Below, piece after piece: positions 31,373 to 42,300 of a stretch of 64,000 nt of DNA. The translations under genes and the position numbers were made by a program. Under the pieces are notes generated by a model, which saw only the letters and a program-made list of their open reading frames with translations, ran no database searches and was not told the origin of the DNA. The DNA is taken from contig NW_015961960.1 of NCBI RefSeq assembly GCF_000497045.1, forward strand, positions 64,853 through 128,852, read 5' to 3'. The DNA comes from Kalmanozyma brasiliensis GHG001. Taxonomy: Eukaryota > Basidiomycota > Ustilaginomycetes > Ustilaginales. Within the stretch, counting starts at the first letter, position 1. Each line of letters begins with the position of its first letter.

Positions 31373-34300
31373 ATGCTCAAATCTCTCCGCCGATCTTTTG
31401 GCATGAGCCCAAGCTCATCCGACCTTCAGGACTACATCAGTCACACAAACAGCGACGGTGTACTCTCTCCATCCAACAAGCCAAACACCTTCGTACCACT
31501 CCGTCGATCCAACAGCTTCACCAACTTTTTCTCCTCTTCTCGCCCATCATCGCCTGTCAAGGAGAGCTTCGATCAAAGTAGCCTCAATGCCGTCGCATCT
31601 CCTGCTAAAGCATCCTCTTCGGCGGCGAGCGTGCAAGTCGATACAGATGTCATTCTCGCTTACCTTGTGCTACTCGACAAGAAAGGAAGGCAGAAGGAAC
31701 GCTTCCCAATTCAGAATGCAAGGACGACCATGGGTCGGTCCCTCGACAATGACGTTCGCTTCCTCGTCAACGATGTCAGCCGACACCACTGCACAATTGA
31801 GATCGAGATCAAGCAAGATCGGCTCTCCGACGGCACGGACGCATTCTTGCAGGTCTTGGGCGCCAACGGAGTGCTTCTCAATGACACCCAGGTACTTCCC
31901 GCACCACGCGGAGTGGGTCGATACCAGCTGCAAAGCGGCGACTCTATCAAAATCGCCAAGCGCTGCTTCATCTTCGAGCTGCCTTCGCACGACTCACAAT
32001 CCTCGACTTCCACCATCTTCTCTTCGCCGGTCAAAGGCAGCGTACAGCCTGCTGTACCGCAGACACCCTCGAACAGGAGAAGAGTAAGGATGAGTCTGGT
32101 CAATGCGGCTCAGATCAACACTCCTGCGCGGCCCTCGAAGAAGTCGGACTCTCCATCAAAGACCGCCACTTCTGAGCGGGACACTCGAAGGGCCAATGGG
32201 CTGCAACGCTTTATGCAGTCCGCCAATGTCAGTCCGGGCAAGTCGCGCAAGAATAAGTCTCGCCAGAGCCTCACCTCATCTACCTCCGCCACCGACATGT
32301 TCGGCACTCCTGCCAAGACCCGCACCTCCCTCGTCATCCCCAACACGGCACCACCCAAGCAGGTCAGCTTCAGCCTTTACGCTAATTCATTCACTGGCCG
32401 ACTCAGTCCTGTCAAGCAGATGAGGATGATGCCGCCTCTTGACACCATGAACGAGGAGCAGGACGGCAGCTTCCACAGCGAGAACAACGAATCTTTCAGG
32501 AAAGATGACGCAATGGAAGAGCAAGCTGACAGCTCAGACTCCCAGCAGGACGAATCCTCCGAAGATCTCGTCATCGTTGAAGAGCTCGAACAAGAGCAAG
32601 AGCCCTTGGAGGCCGAAATTGTGCAGAGCGAGCCTCAACCAGCAGAGGAGGTGGAATCCGCGGCGAACGAGGTCGTCAACACGAAGAACGTTCAACCTGC
32701 AACACCAAGCAGCTCCTCGGCATCCGATGCCTCGCCAAGCAAGAGCGGCAGTCCAAAGCGCGCGAAACGACGCAGCAGCTTCTTCGGTCGTGCCGGTCCC
32801 TTTGCAGGCATCAACCTCGGCTTCTACGCTGAAGAGCGCACTGAAAGCAAAGAGCCCGCCAAGGAAGTCGAGCAGGTCGAAGAGCCCAATGAAGAGTTCT
32901 CGGACGCTTCAGATGTCGAGCAAGCGCAAATGGAAGACGAGACGCCCGCGCCTCAAGCAGCTTCCAGTCCTGTCGCTCGCCGCGTCGTGTCCAGGGCTAT
33001 CGGCATGAGCAAGACGCCTTCTCCGGTCAAGCACCAGCATTTTGCGGGTCTCACACCGCTTGCTCGCCGCCCACGTCTCAGCCTCGCTTCTCGCCGCAAG
33101 GTTTCGCTTCGCACACAGACTTTGCTCCGATCGAGCGAAGCTTATGCCGATCGACTGTTCCTGCCCCCTCCGCCCTCGACGCCAAATGGCCCCTCATCAC
33201 TATCGAAATCAATGTCGATGCCGTCCGATCTCTCGGATTTCTCTTCCGATGAGCTGGAACCTGCCTCTGAGCAGCTCGACGCCAACGACTTTGACGCCGA
33301 GCGCGACCCAGCCATGGGCAAGGAGGCGGAAGAGGAAGCATGGAAGGACTCTGAAGATGACGAGGACGAAGTTGACCAGAGCCTGTCAGCCATCTCGCCT
33401 TCTCCGCTACCTGCTCACCTCTTCAGCCCTGTCAAGGCTTCGACCCTGCCCAAGTTCGCAACTCCCCAGCCTGCTTCCAGGACCCACTCTCGCCGCATCT
33501 CGATGCCTCCTGCAGGTGCCGCGGACGTCAAGCCTTCGATCCGCTCAACTCTGATCCGTCTTCAGATCAGTGGCGCAGGCGAGCGAATCGTTCACCAGGC
33601 GCCTCGCATGGAGGAAGCGGCCTCTGCTGAGGTCGCCCGGGCAGACCGAACGTCTCCTTCCAAGGCGAGGAAGGTAGTGCGGGTTTCAGACGTCGGTCTT
33701 CCAGCTACCGAGCTGTCGATGGGCTTCGATCTCGTCCAAGACGGTGCTGCCGAGCACGATTCGAACAACATCGCAGGGGCGCTCAATGACCTGTTCACGG
33801 CCGAGCAAGAGGAGCTGACCGATGACGAGGACGAGGAAGAGTACGAAGAGCAGGAAGAGATCGTCCAGATCAGCTCCAAGATCCAAGAAAGTCCTGCACG
33901 AAAGACGACCTCCGTCGCTGCGCCTTCGCAGGCTCCTCAGACGCCGGCCGCACTCAACTCGGTGCGCCACCTCTTCTCCGCCGCCGCAGTCGCCGCTCCT
34001 GCCACACCAGATATGCACGGCCTTGGCTCGATGCTCGACGCCAGCCCGAGTAAGACTCCCAGGTACGGCTCCCTGGGCGACAGGATGCGATCCAGCCCGG
34101 AGGGCAGCGAGCTGCTCTCTCCATCCAAGTCGTCACCCAGGAAGAAGGCGATCCTTGGCTCGAGCCCGGAAAAGGCTCGACGTGGCGTTCGTCGAAGTCA
34201 AGCGGCCGAGGTCGCAGTGCCGGCCGTCCGAGCTGATGCTCCTGCAGCGGTGCCAGACCAAACTTCGGAGACAGCGACAGAGCAGCCTGCGTTCGAAGCC

Positions 34301-35536
34301 GAGCTGCACGTGACCATGCTCGATGCGTCGGCTATGGATGCACAGAACGAGGCCATCGCACAAGCGTTTGCCGCAACCGAGGAACATGCTGTTGATGCTG
34401 AAGAGGTCCTGGAGGACTTTGCCGCGACTTCGATCATCGAAGACGTCATTCTCGAGGAGCCCGCTGGAGAGGAAGAGCTTGCCGACGAAGAGACCGCCCA
34501 GGTCGACGCATCACCCGTCGATGACCCGATCGAGGAGGCCGTAGCCGAGCCTGCCGTTCCAGCTGCCCGGGCACCTGTCGCCGTCGAAGAGCGGGCGGAA
34601 GAAGTCTCGCCCGTCGAGCAGCCAGCGACTGTCGAACCATCGCCTTCCAAGACGCGAGCCTCTCGTCGTGCCGCCTCTGCCTCGCCCGTCAAGCGCACAG
34701 CTCGATCAGCATCTCCGACCAAGCGCGCCCTCCGGTCGTCGCCAGTCAAGCGCGGCGCTGCTTCCGAAGTCTTTGCGGAAGAGACGGTGCAAGAGGCTGT
34801 GCAGGAACCTGAAGCACCTGTTCTAGAGGCTCAGCCCGAAGAAGCTGCAGCTGAGCCCGAAGCGGCAGCCGAGCTCGAAGTGTCCTCTCCAGCTAAGCCC
34901 GCGCGCAAAACCGGTGGCCGAAAGGCCAAGCAAGCAGCGACCGAGGCACTTGTGACATCGACGCCGGCGCCTTCGTCTCCTGAAAAGCCTGCGCCGACAA
35001 AGCGAGGCAGGGCTGCCAAGAAGGCCGAGGCTGAGCAGACGCACGATGAGGAGGAGCGGAGCGAGCACGAAGAGGCCATCGAGGTGGCGGAAGAAGCGCC
35101 GAAGCGGGCTACTCGAGCACGTGCCACTCGCGCGAAGCCTGCTGCAAAGCCCGCTCGTACCACACGCGCGCGTGCGGTCAAGGCTACCGAACCCGCCCTT
35201 CCCTCCTCCAGCGCAGGGTACGGCGACGACGAGGCGAGCGAGGAGGATGTCCCTGCCGCACCGGTCAAGACGAAGCGAGCAACTGCGTCTCGAGCTAAGA
35301 CCACTAAGACCGCAAAGGCTGCTGCTGCAGTGGAGGCGAGCGAAGCTGAGGAGCACTCGGCGGACGAGCCTGAAGCGGTCAAAGCGAAAGCCCCAGCCCG
35401 CACTACCCGCACAAAGGCCAGTACGACCAAGAGTAAGAGCAAGGCGAGCGCAGCAGAGTCCGAGGACACGACTTCGTCCGCAACGACCGGCACCACCACC
35501 CGCTCCGGCCGCACCACCAGACGCACCGCCAAATAG
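31373..35536 (+). CDS. FHA-domain protein with SPxK repeats, Ki-67/Repo-Man-like layout
   Basis: A 1387-residue intronless protein. An FHA domain, a reader of phospho-threonine, spans about 92-205: ARTTMGRSLDNDVRFLVNDVSRHHCTI contains the GRS, the SRHH and, further on, LGANGVLLND. After it, KQVSF (about 329-333) fits the PP1-binding RVxF consensus and is followed closely by GRLSPVK. The rest is low complexity: many SPVK, SPSK and SPAK units, long Glu/Asp-rich blocks, and a C-terminus of Lys/Arg-Ala repeats (TRARATRAKPAAKPARTTR) reminiscent of AT-hook or histone H1 tails. The layout (N-terminal FHA, PP1 docking motif, repeats with CDK sites, basic chromatin-binding end) parallels animal Ki-67, though homology is not proven outside the FHA. 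The start is the ATG at 31373; the frame is open 6 codons upstream without ATG. Role inferred: mitotic chromosome or chromatin protein. Confidence 0.75.
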   Translation: MLKSLRRSFGMSPSSSDLQDYISHTNSDGVLSPSNKPNTFVPLRRSNSFTNFFSSSRPSSPVKESFDQSSLNAVASPAKASSSAASVQVDTDVILAYLVLLDKKGRQKERFPIQNARTTMGRSLDNDVRFLVNDVSRHHCTIEIEIKQDRLSDGTDAFLQVLGANGVLLNDTQVLPAPRGVGRYQLQSGDSIKIAKRCFIFELPSHDSQSSTSTIFSSPVKGSVQPAVPQTPSNRRRVRMSLVNAAQINTPARPSKKSDSPSKTATSERDTRRANGLQRFMQSANVSPGKSRKNKSRQSLTSSTSATDMFGTPAKTRTSLVIPNTAPPKQVSFSLYANSFTGRLSPVKQMRMMPPLDTMNEEQDGSFHSENNESFRKDDAMEEQADSSDSQQDESSEDLVIVEELEQEQEPLEAEIVQSEPQPAEEVESAANEVVNTKNVQPATPSSSSASDASPSKSGSPKRAKRRSSFFGRAGPFAGINLGFYAEERTESKEPAKEVEQVEEPNEEFSDASDVEQAQMEDETPAPQAASSPVARRVVSRAIGMSKTPSPVKHQHFAGLTPLARRPRLSLASRRKVSLRTQTLLRSSEAYADRLFLPPPPSTPNGPSSLSKSMSMPSDLSDFSSDELEPASEQLDANDFDAERDPAMGKEAEEEAWKDSEDDEDEVDQSLSAISPSPLPAHLFSPVKASTLPKFATPQPASRTHSRRISMPPAGAADVKPSIRSTLIRLQISGAGERIVHQAPRMEEAASAEVARADRTSPSKARKVVRVSDVGLPATELSMGFDLVQDGAAEHDSNNIAGALNDLFTAEQEELTDDEDEEEYEEQEEIVQISSKIQESPARKTTSVAAPSQAPQTPAALNSVRHLFSAAAVAAPATPDMHGLGSMLDASPSKTPRYGSLGDRMRSSPEGSELLSPSKSSPRKKAILGSSPEKARRGVRRSQAAEVAVPAVRADAPAAVPDQTSETATEQPAFEAELHVTMLDASAMDAQNEAIAQAFAATEEHAVDAEEVLEDFAATSIIEDVILEEPAGEEELADEETAQVDASPVDDPIEEAVAEPAVPAARAPVAVEERAEEVSPVEQPATVEPSPSKTRASRRAASASPVKRTARSASPTKRALRSSPVKRGAASEVFAEETVQEAVQEPEAPVLEAQPEEAAAEPEAAAELEVSSPAKPARKTGGRKAKQAATEALVTSTPAPSSPEKPAPTKRGRAAKKAEAEQTHDEEERSEHEEAIEVAEEAPKRATRARATRAKPAAKPARTTRARAVKATEPALPSSSAGYGDDEASEEDVPAAPVKTKRATASRAKTTKTAKAAAAVEASEAEEHSADEPEAVKAKAPARTTRTKASTTKSKSKASAAESEDTTSSATTGTTTRSGRTTRRTAK

Positions 35537-37196
35537 AGTTCTGTCACCTTTCGCTTTCTATCACATCCACTTTGTTTCCTTCGGCTAATATCACATTTGT
35601 CACATTCCTGATCGTCAGTTTGGATGGTGAGACCGTGTGACTGGGCGAAGGAGAGACTGAAGCTCAAGCCTGAGGTCTGGAAGGGCGCATGGCAATGGAA
35701 TGCGACCGCCATCACACGCGTCCGAGGCGTCGCTTCATCTCGAGCTGCATCAAGTACAGCAGCTCTATCACATGCACTGGACTGGATCACACCTGCCACC
35801 TTGGCTGATCGTGAGATGGTGTGAAGGTTCGAGAGAAATTTAGCGTTCACCCGCGGCTGACAGGTTATCATCGCTGCAACCAATCCGGGAACTTCTTTGA
35901 AGAGCACCGGGTCTGTTCGACGACAGATGCGGACGAAGAAGCCGCGAAGATCAAGCTTTGGTGACGCTCAGCCCTCGAGGGAGTCGTCCGAGATCGAAGT
36001 TTCCGTCCGGACCTGGTCAGTGACGGTCAGTCCGACTGTCCCGTCGAGACAACGGCTGAGGATCAAGTTGAGACGCCCAGCTTGAAAGTTGTGCAGTGTG
36101 TCAAGTCGTGAGCTACGTGGGGAGATCTCCACTCGAGCCTCGACCTGCACGAGGATCTCCGAGAGGAGCCCATCGTGTCGATGCCCAGCGCCTCGGCAAT
36201 GGTGATGGCGCTTTCGACTTGTTCGAGTGTGATGCTAGCATGTTTTGGATGATAGATGATCGCTGAGGATTGCGATGGTTCGTTCGATCCAGCTTGTCGT
36301 TGCTGGATCCACTACTGACCAGTGAGAGTCAGGGCGTCTGGCAGAAGCACCAGTGTTGCTTCAAGCAAGATCCTCTCCGAAAGCAGGCTGTTTAACAGTG
36401 GTGCAGGTTCCTGCCGGGCCTCAATCACCCTCTCGAAGCTCGATGCTGCACGATAAGCTCAAATCAGGGCGCAGGATAGTCTGCTTTCTGCAGATAAAGG
36501 CTGTAGACATCGAGGAGAGCATCCTCGAAATTGGTCGTCTGCCAGCAATGTTGAAGCAGTCGAATGCTGATGCCCCTCTGGTCTTTGGTTGCTCGCTGTG
36601 TGCGAGGAGCGACATCTCTGCAGCGATAGCACCGCTTTCCGCGGATTCTGGGCAGCAATGAAGCCCACCGCCGCTAGCTGGACCGACAGGACCTCGGAGA
36701 TCCTCTACGATGGACACTTTGAGCTCAAAGAAGCTTTCGACGAGGCTGGGCAAGGTCGACAGCGCAGTCGCTGTTGCGCTGCACATCACGGATGCATCGC
36801 TGAGCCTGAGCTTGGATCCTTCCGTATAAGCCGATTCCCCAGATCGTCTACGTGACATTCGCAAATCAGCATCATCTCATCGCTCCGTTTATGATGCTTC
36901 CACATCTTCGCTGCGTATGTGACGCCACTTAAGCTCTCCCGCTCTCGCAACACCGTGATGATGCTTTGCAAGGAAACTTAAGGTTCGAAAGCTGGATGTG
37001 TGACGACGGCTTGGCGAGATGTGTGACTGTCTGCTTTGTCGAGAATCACATGCGCAGGTCATAGAGTCACATGAAGTCGACTGAGTCTAGCTCAAGCTCA
37101 ATCGCATTGATCGCTCCAAACGATCGTCGCCGTGATCATCGCTTGGTTCTCTAAAGTCACACCTTCGAACACGCATCGAAGAACCTGTCTAGCGTT
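35537..37196. other. Intergenic stretch without a convincing gene
   Basis: 1.66 kb after the FHA gene. The best frame is 145 codons on the minus strand from an ATG at 36858 to a stop at 36421; it contains no family motif I recognise, and I do not call it. Several GTGAC/GTCAC pentamers occur at 36850-37072. No RNA gene or element seen. Confidence 0.35.
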
Positions 37197-37320
37197 CCGC
37201 ACTTGCCTGTCCCGCACAAACAACGGTCCTCCCGCACTTGTTTGTTCCGCACAATCGAAGGCCCTTCCGCACTTGGCTGTTTGCTCAGCACGCTGACCCT
37301 CCGTGCTTGGCTGAGTTGCG
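37197..37320. repeat. 35-bp tandem repeat with CCGCAC motifs in a promoter
   Basis: Three units starting CCGCACTTG at 37197, 37232 and 37267 (periods 35 and 35), followed by a fourth partial unit CCGTGCTTGG at 37301. Units 1 and 2 each hold a second CCGCAC 15 bp after the first, so CCGCAC occurs at 37197, 37212, 37232, 37247 and 37267 with alternating 15 and 20 bp spacing. The array ends 24 bp before a TATA-like element. Confidence 0.75.
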
Positions 37321-37343
37321 TAGTCCGGAGGAGGCCTCGAAAG

Positions 37344-37351
37344 CATAAATA
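37344..37351 (+). promoter_or_regulatory. TATA-like element of the gene at 37701
   Basis: CATAAATA followed by a pyrimidine-rich block (CCTCCTTCGCCCTCCCCC). It lies about 350 bp before the start codon. The gene at 38659 has the same arrangement. Confidence 0.4.
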
Positions 37352-37700
37352 CTTGCCCTCCTTCGCCCTCCCCCTCCTTCTCAACAGCCAGCATCCACCC
37401 AACTCGTCTTCAGCCTCCTCCTCCGCAAGACCAGCCTTCCGTCATACGCCGCTATCGTCTTTCAGGAAGACTTCGTCAGAGCACCACCAGACATCTTCGT
37501 ACTTGTCTTGACTCACGGTAGGGCCAAATCAGTAGCACGGCAGTCTTGCTGACGGCCTCTTGACTTGTCCTTTGCCTCTTTGACCTCCGTCTGCCGGTTT
37601 TGTGGACTTGTACAGTCCTCACCGGCCCTTACAGCTTTATCACAGCCCTCGACGTACGAGACAGTCAGGCTGGTACGCTCGAAACAACCCATAGACAATC

Positions 37701-38078
37701 ATGCGCCCCGGCCCGCGGGGTCCTCTGTATTCTCGCACCGAAATGCGTCTACCCTTGGCCATAAGCTACCATGTCGCAGACCCCTTTGGAGTCAATGTCT
37801 TCTGGTCGGAGCTTTGCCATCCTAGGCTGATGCGTTTTGAACTGTTTGACGTCGACGAGGACTTCGCCCATGTGACGCTCCATTACTCCGTCACTCAGAG
37901 CGAGCAAGCTGACATCCTCACAAAGGCAGCCCGTCATCCAGGATTCGTCGTAGGAGGTCTGCCCTATGCTGTCGAGCAGAGCCGCAACGAGAAAGAGCCG
38001 GTCTGGACGTTCACCCGTGATCCCAATAAAAGCCAAGCTGAAGGTCTCAAGGACAATGCCGCTCAAGCCTCGTCCTAA
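37701..38078 (+). CDS. Small uncharacterised protein with one HPAY-type repeat
   Basis: A 125-residue protein of unknown function, starting MRPGPRGPLYSRTEMRLPL; an internal ATG 14 codons later is a possible start. The sequence is soluble-looking with no signal peptide or membrane span. The part HVTLHYSVTQSEQADILTKAARHPGF (about residues 60-85) aligns with both repeats of the neighbouring 185-residue protein (hydrophobic strand, acidic helix, then [R/K]HPAY), suggesting that the two genes are relatives. Downstream it has a Trp-containing segment EPVWTFTRDPNK. The frame is preceded by a TATA-like element and a 35-bp tandem-repeat array, so it looks like a regulated gene. The C-terminus is polar. 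I judge it real because of the resemblance to its neighbour and the clear promoter. Confidence 0.6.
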   Translation: MRPGPRGPLYSRTEMRLPLAISYHVADPFGVNVFWSELCHPRLMRFELFDVDEDFAHVTLHYSVTQSEQADILTKAARHPGFVVGGLPYAVEQSRNEKEPVWTFTRDPNKSQAEGLKDNAAQASS

Positions 38079-38658
38079 TCATCCAACGTGACAAAGAGAG
38101 CGTCTCCATACTCTCATCTGTCGAGGACTGATGCTTCCGCAGCTTCTGCACCGACAAAAGAAGGCGACGCGTCAACAAAAACTCAACGTCGTCACGCCTC
38201 AACTCAGCATCACAAGCGCGTCTTGCGACGCAATCTCTCTGTACAGTCACATTGTCCCGCCAACCTTAATCGGCACTTCATTCCGCTTCCGCATGCGCGA
38301 CATTGCGGGGCTGAGTCGACAATGCGCAGCCTCGATAGGCATGCTCTGCGTATAAAGTCTGGCTTGGTCTCTCCCCTCCTTCTCCCTTCCGCCCGTCATC
38401 TTCCCTTTACCTTTGTCCGACCCTTCAACCGCCTTCCAGCACGACCCCCACCTCCGTCGCTTCGACCGTCACGACAGATCCTTTCGTGACTTCCTCACTG
38501 CAGTTTGTACTCGCTTTCGGGTCAGACGACGTGGCTTGGCGTAGCGGCATTGACTGACGTGATTCAGTGCTTTCCCGACGTCGCCTTGACTTCATCTCGC
38601 ATTTCACAGCGACAACTTTATCTCCTCGCCCCACAACCCCGCACGCAGGACCGCCAAA
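38079..38658. promoter_or_regulatory. Intergenic stretch, promoter of the gene at 38659
   Basis: 580 bp between the two HPAY-repeat genes. It holds a TATA box at 38351-38357 (TATAAAG) followed by a CT-rich block, and a long leader. No further gene seen. Confidence 0.45.
38351..38357 (+). promoter_or_regulatory. TATA box of the gene at 38659
   Basis: TATAAAG followed about 20 bp later by a CT-rich block, about 300 bp before the start codon. The layout mirrors that of the gene at 37701. Confidence 0.5.
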
Positions 38659-39216
38659 ATGGGCAACAACGTTTCCTTGCAGAGGAAGCCAGTCTCGCCC
38701 ATCGCCGAACCGACTGACGAAATCATTGTCACGGACGAAGAACCCACCAACCTGTGCGTCAACTTCGGGGTCATAGACGACGAGGAATACGAGCTCTTAG
38801 CGTACGTGACACGCCATCCGGCCTACAGCTGGCACGAAAAGTATGATGTCGTGTGGTCCGGCGATCAGGGCAGACAGAACCCTGTGATAGACCGATCCGA
38901 CCTCGAGGAGCACAAGGCAAACCACCCGGACAGCAAGATGGTCAAAATCGGGGACGAATACTACCGTTATGACGAAGTAATCGTCACGTATCAGAGACCT
39001 TGCGAAATGGTCGTGGGCTTCAAGATTCTCGAGCACGAGCGCGACGAGCTCTTGGCTTGGGTTACGAAGCATCCGGCATACAACTTTTACCAGACGACGT
39101 ACAGAGACTTCGAAGAGCCCGACAGACGTGTCAAGATCCTGACTCACGAAGAATATGGGCGAAAGTTGATGGGCAGCAAAACGAAGCTGCTGGCAAGGCT
39201 GCCAGGAAGCGAATGA
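38659..39216 (+). CDS. Uncharacterised protein with two HPAY repeats and N-myristoylation signal
   Basis: A 185-residue protein of unknown function. The N-terminus MGNNVSLQRK has Gly2 and Ser6, the consensus for N-myristoylation, next to basic residues that would aid membrane binding. The body consists of two similar units: NLCVNFGVIDDEEYELL then AYVTRHPAYSW (about 33-60), and EMVVGFKILEHERDELL then AWVTKHPAYNF (about 114-142). Each begins with a hydrophobic strand, continues with an acidic helix and ends with VT[R/K]HPAY followed by aromatic residues. The linker contains DEYYRYDEVIVTY. No cysteine cluster, membrane span or known domain is visible. The 125-residue protein encoded just upstream shows one such unit. 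The gene converges on the intersectin-like gene with 155 bp between stops. I know no family with this motif. Confidence 0.75.
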   Translation: MGNNVSLQRKPVSPIAEPTDEIIVTDEEPTNLCVNFGVIDDEEYELLAYVTRHPAYSWHEKYDVVWSGDQGRQNPVIDRSDLEEHKANHPDSKMVKIGDEYYRYDEVIVTYQRPCEMVVGFKILEHERDELLAWVTKHPAYNFYQTTYRDFEEPDRRVKILTHEEYGRKLMGSKTKLLARLPGSE

Positions 39217-39371
39217 TGTTTCAAAGCCGTTGCACAAGACCGTTCCTCAACACCAATCCTCAACACCAATCCTCGAGGTCACGCCTCAAGACCGCAATCT
39301 CGCTCATCGACCGCTTCGTCAAAATGTATCAACATTTCATTCCAGCATCGCATCCTCTCCCCTTCCCTCCA

Positions 39372-42300
39372 TCAACCCATCGTCTCCCCCCGACTCGCAT
39401 TAATGACCCGCACCCAAGCCGTCGCGTTCCTCTGTCCTGCCGCTTTGACCTTAATAACATCCCCCTCACCCCCCTTCATCTCGTGTATCAGCTTGAACTC
39501 ATCCGCGTGCCTCTTGCCCTTCCCTTCTTCCGCCCTCACTTCGTTAACCGGTATGGGCATCCTATACAAACTCGCATCCTGTGCGTGCAGCACCAACAAC
39601 AAATCGCTCGTCAACACCAATCTCAATTTCCTGCCCGACTTGGCCTTGGTGACCAACTCGTCGCGCACGATGCGTCTGTGGTGCTTCGCGCCGTTGGGGT
39701 CGGTGTACGGTTTGGTGAGGTCCAACCTCGCCTCTTCGCCGAGCCAGAGGTTTTCGCTTAGCTTTTGCAGAGCTGTGGAATCCTGATTGTCACGAATTGC
39801 CTCGTTCGTTTTGGCGAGTATCCCCTCTGCGGTTTCCTTTGCCGTTTTGAGCTGTGCGTAGTCCACATGGTCGTGTGGGGTGTAGCGGAGGATCTGGCCC
39901 AGCAGCAGGGGGTATCGGGTCAACCGTTGCATGGGGACCAACAGGAAGTGGCTCAAATCCAACCCTCTCGCTGCAGGATGCTTGCGTAGGTTCAGCAGGT
40001 GGATCTCCACTCTCGTATCCCGCTTGCGTTCACCTTCGAGGATCTCGGCGGCACTACGCTGGTTGACGCAGTAAGGCATGTAGATGCCCATCCCGACAAT
40101 GTGCCGGTCCAACACATCCCCCACCCGCGTAACGAACAGTCGATCTTCCTTCTGCCGAGCCTCGAGATCGCTCAAGAACCCAACCGAGGTGAGGAGCACG
40201 TCTTCGATGTTGGCAAAGATGACCGTGGCCGCTTTGGGCTGCAGAATCGACTGCATGGAGTTGAAAAACACCTCGACGACAATCTGCAGGTCCCGCACGT
40301 GGGCGGATTCGGTGGTGATCAGCTCAAAAATGGATTCCTGCCGTTTGCGCTCTGTGTCGGTCAACGTGGCGAGCAGGGGTGGGTCGATGAGCGACGTCCA
40401 CGAGGTGGTTTCCCGGGACGCTTCGCTGGCGTCCGGAGTGGAAGGGAAGGAGGGCGAGGAGACGGAGATGGGACCGCTGACGATGCGCTTTTCGCCCGTC
40501 GGCGCGCCAGTCCATGCGCTGCGTTGGGACATGTTTTTGATGGTGGACAAGAAACCGGATGTTCGCGTGGCCTCTCCTGCCGCCGAAGTGCTTCTCGCGG
40601 GCGATCCAGGCGGGAGGAGTGTCGGCGAGGCAGGTGGAACTGCTACACCCCTCCCCACCGCAGTAGCAACGGGAATCGGCTGCAACGATACCTCCTTCGT
40701 CAATGCGAGGTATCGATCGTAGGCATCCTCCATCTTGTCCTCCCCCTCCTCCGCCGGCGGCGGCAGGGGTGGCAGATCCCGGCTTGGCTTCCTCCTCGGT
40801 CGGTTCGGCGGTCGTCTCCTCGGCTGCTCCGGCTTCTTGGTCGAGCGCGAGCGCGAAAGCTTGACCAGCTCATCGATGTTCTTGTGCTTCTGACCCGGTG
40901 GGGGCGGCGGTCTTCTCTTCGTCGCTTCCTGCTTCACCTCGTCCTGCGAGGTCACCAGCACGCCTGCTGCCTCGAGCACGCGCAATCGCTCGATGGTGTG
41001 CTGTCGAACCTCTTCGTCCGTGTGCGGCATAGCGTCGTCTTCGGCTGCAGTGGCATCTGTCTCGTCCTCATCTTCGTCGGAGGACGTCCAGCCGGTGGTC
41101 GAATCGGTTTCGTCCGAGTCGTCCGGTTCGATGGTGCCGAGAGCGTACTCGACTGCGGAGAGCTTGGACGCTTCAATGGCTTTGGCCATGTTGCGGTCCT
41201 CGCGGATACGGTCGACCTCTCGCTCCCGCTGATCAGCGCTGGACGCGGCGAGCGCGGCTGCTAGCGCTGCTTCTTCGTCTGCGTCCGTGTCGGTGATTGA
41301 GTTCGGACCGACGGTGCCAGAGGTGGGCTCGGTAGCATTCGAGATCGGCGGCGGAGCAAGGCTGCGCGGGGCTTCATCGACCATCACCCAGTCAGCGCTC
41401 TTTCCTGCATCATCCTGTCCCGCAGCTGTACACAAAAAGTCAAAACTCGTCTCAGCACGTCGTCCTCACAATACCATTCTCAAAACTTCCTCACCAACAC
41501 ACACGCTAGACACGTGGCGAGGCGGGGTGGGGTAGGGGACCCAGGATCACACCGAATCCTTGCCCCTCCCCTCTCCCCGCGCCGCCCTTGGGAAAAACAG
41601 GACAGGAGCGAAGGAATTCTATTTCGTCTTTTGTGACCCTGGGCCCGGCTAAGGGACACTAACCAGTAAGCTCGAGGTAGGTTGCGGGCGCGACGAGGAT
41701 GCGGTTGGCGCCCGTGTCGACGCGCCACCAGTTGGCGTCTTCCTGGTCGACGACGCGGAGGATGTCACCTTCCGCGAAGGTGGCTTCTTCGGGCGAGGTG
41801 CCCGTGTAGTCGTACAGCGCTTTGGCGGTCGCAGCTATTGAAGAGTTGAGAAAAGGATGATTGTCAGTGGGTTGTTGCTGTGCAGTCCTGGTCCATCGAT
41901 GCGTGAGTACTTACGTTTGTCGATAGGGTCGACGTAGGATCGGGGGAAGAAGCCCTTGCCACCACCGCTTGTGCGTGCGCCATACCACCACGCGCTGTCC
42001 ACATCCTTGGCCGGGTGGGCTTCGAGGATATCATTCTCGTCAAAGCTCAGATCCTCATCGCGCTGGCCGGCGTACGAGTACAGCGCCCGGACGCGCAGGG
42101 TCTGCGTCAGGTCGAATCCTTCCACCTCATCGCTGGTGGCACCGAAGAGACCACCGGCGGCCTTGGGGGCGGCATCGAGGTCTTCGGGTCCCTCATCCTC
42201 GTCTGGGCTGTCCTCGGCTTCTTCGCGCACCGACGGCTCGTCCGGGACAAACGCAGGCTTGGTGTTGGCCTGGTCGTTGGCGAGGCTGTTGGTCCAGTCG

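Noticed and set aside
36421..36858. Minus-strand frame of 145 codons
   Set aside because: ATG-started but with no recognisable motif, promoter feature or relative in the window; could be chance in a GC-rich region.
39999..41264. Plus-strand frame of 421 codons opposite the intersectin-like gene
   Set aside because: Antisense shadow of the DH-domain exon; low-complexity Arg-rich translation with no domain.
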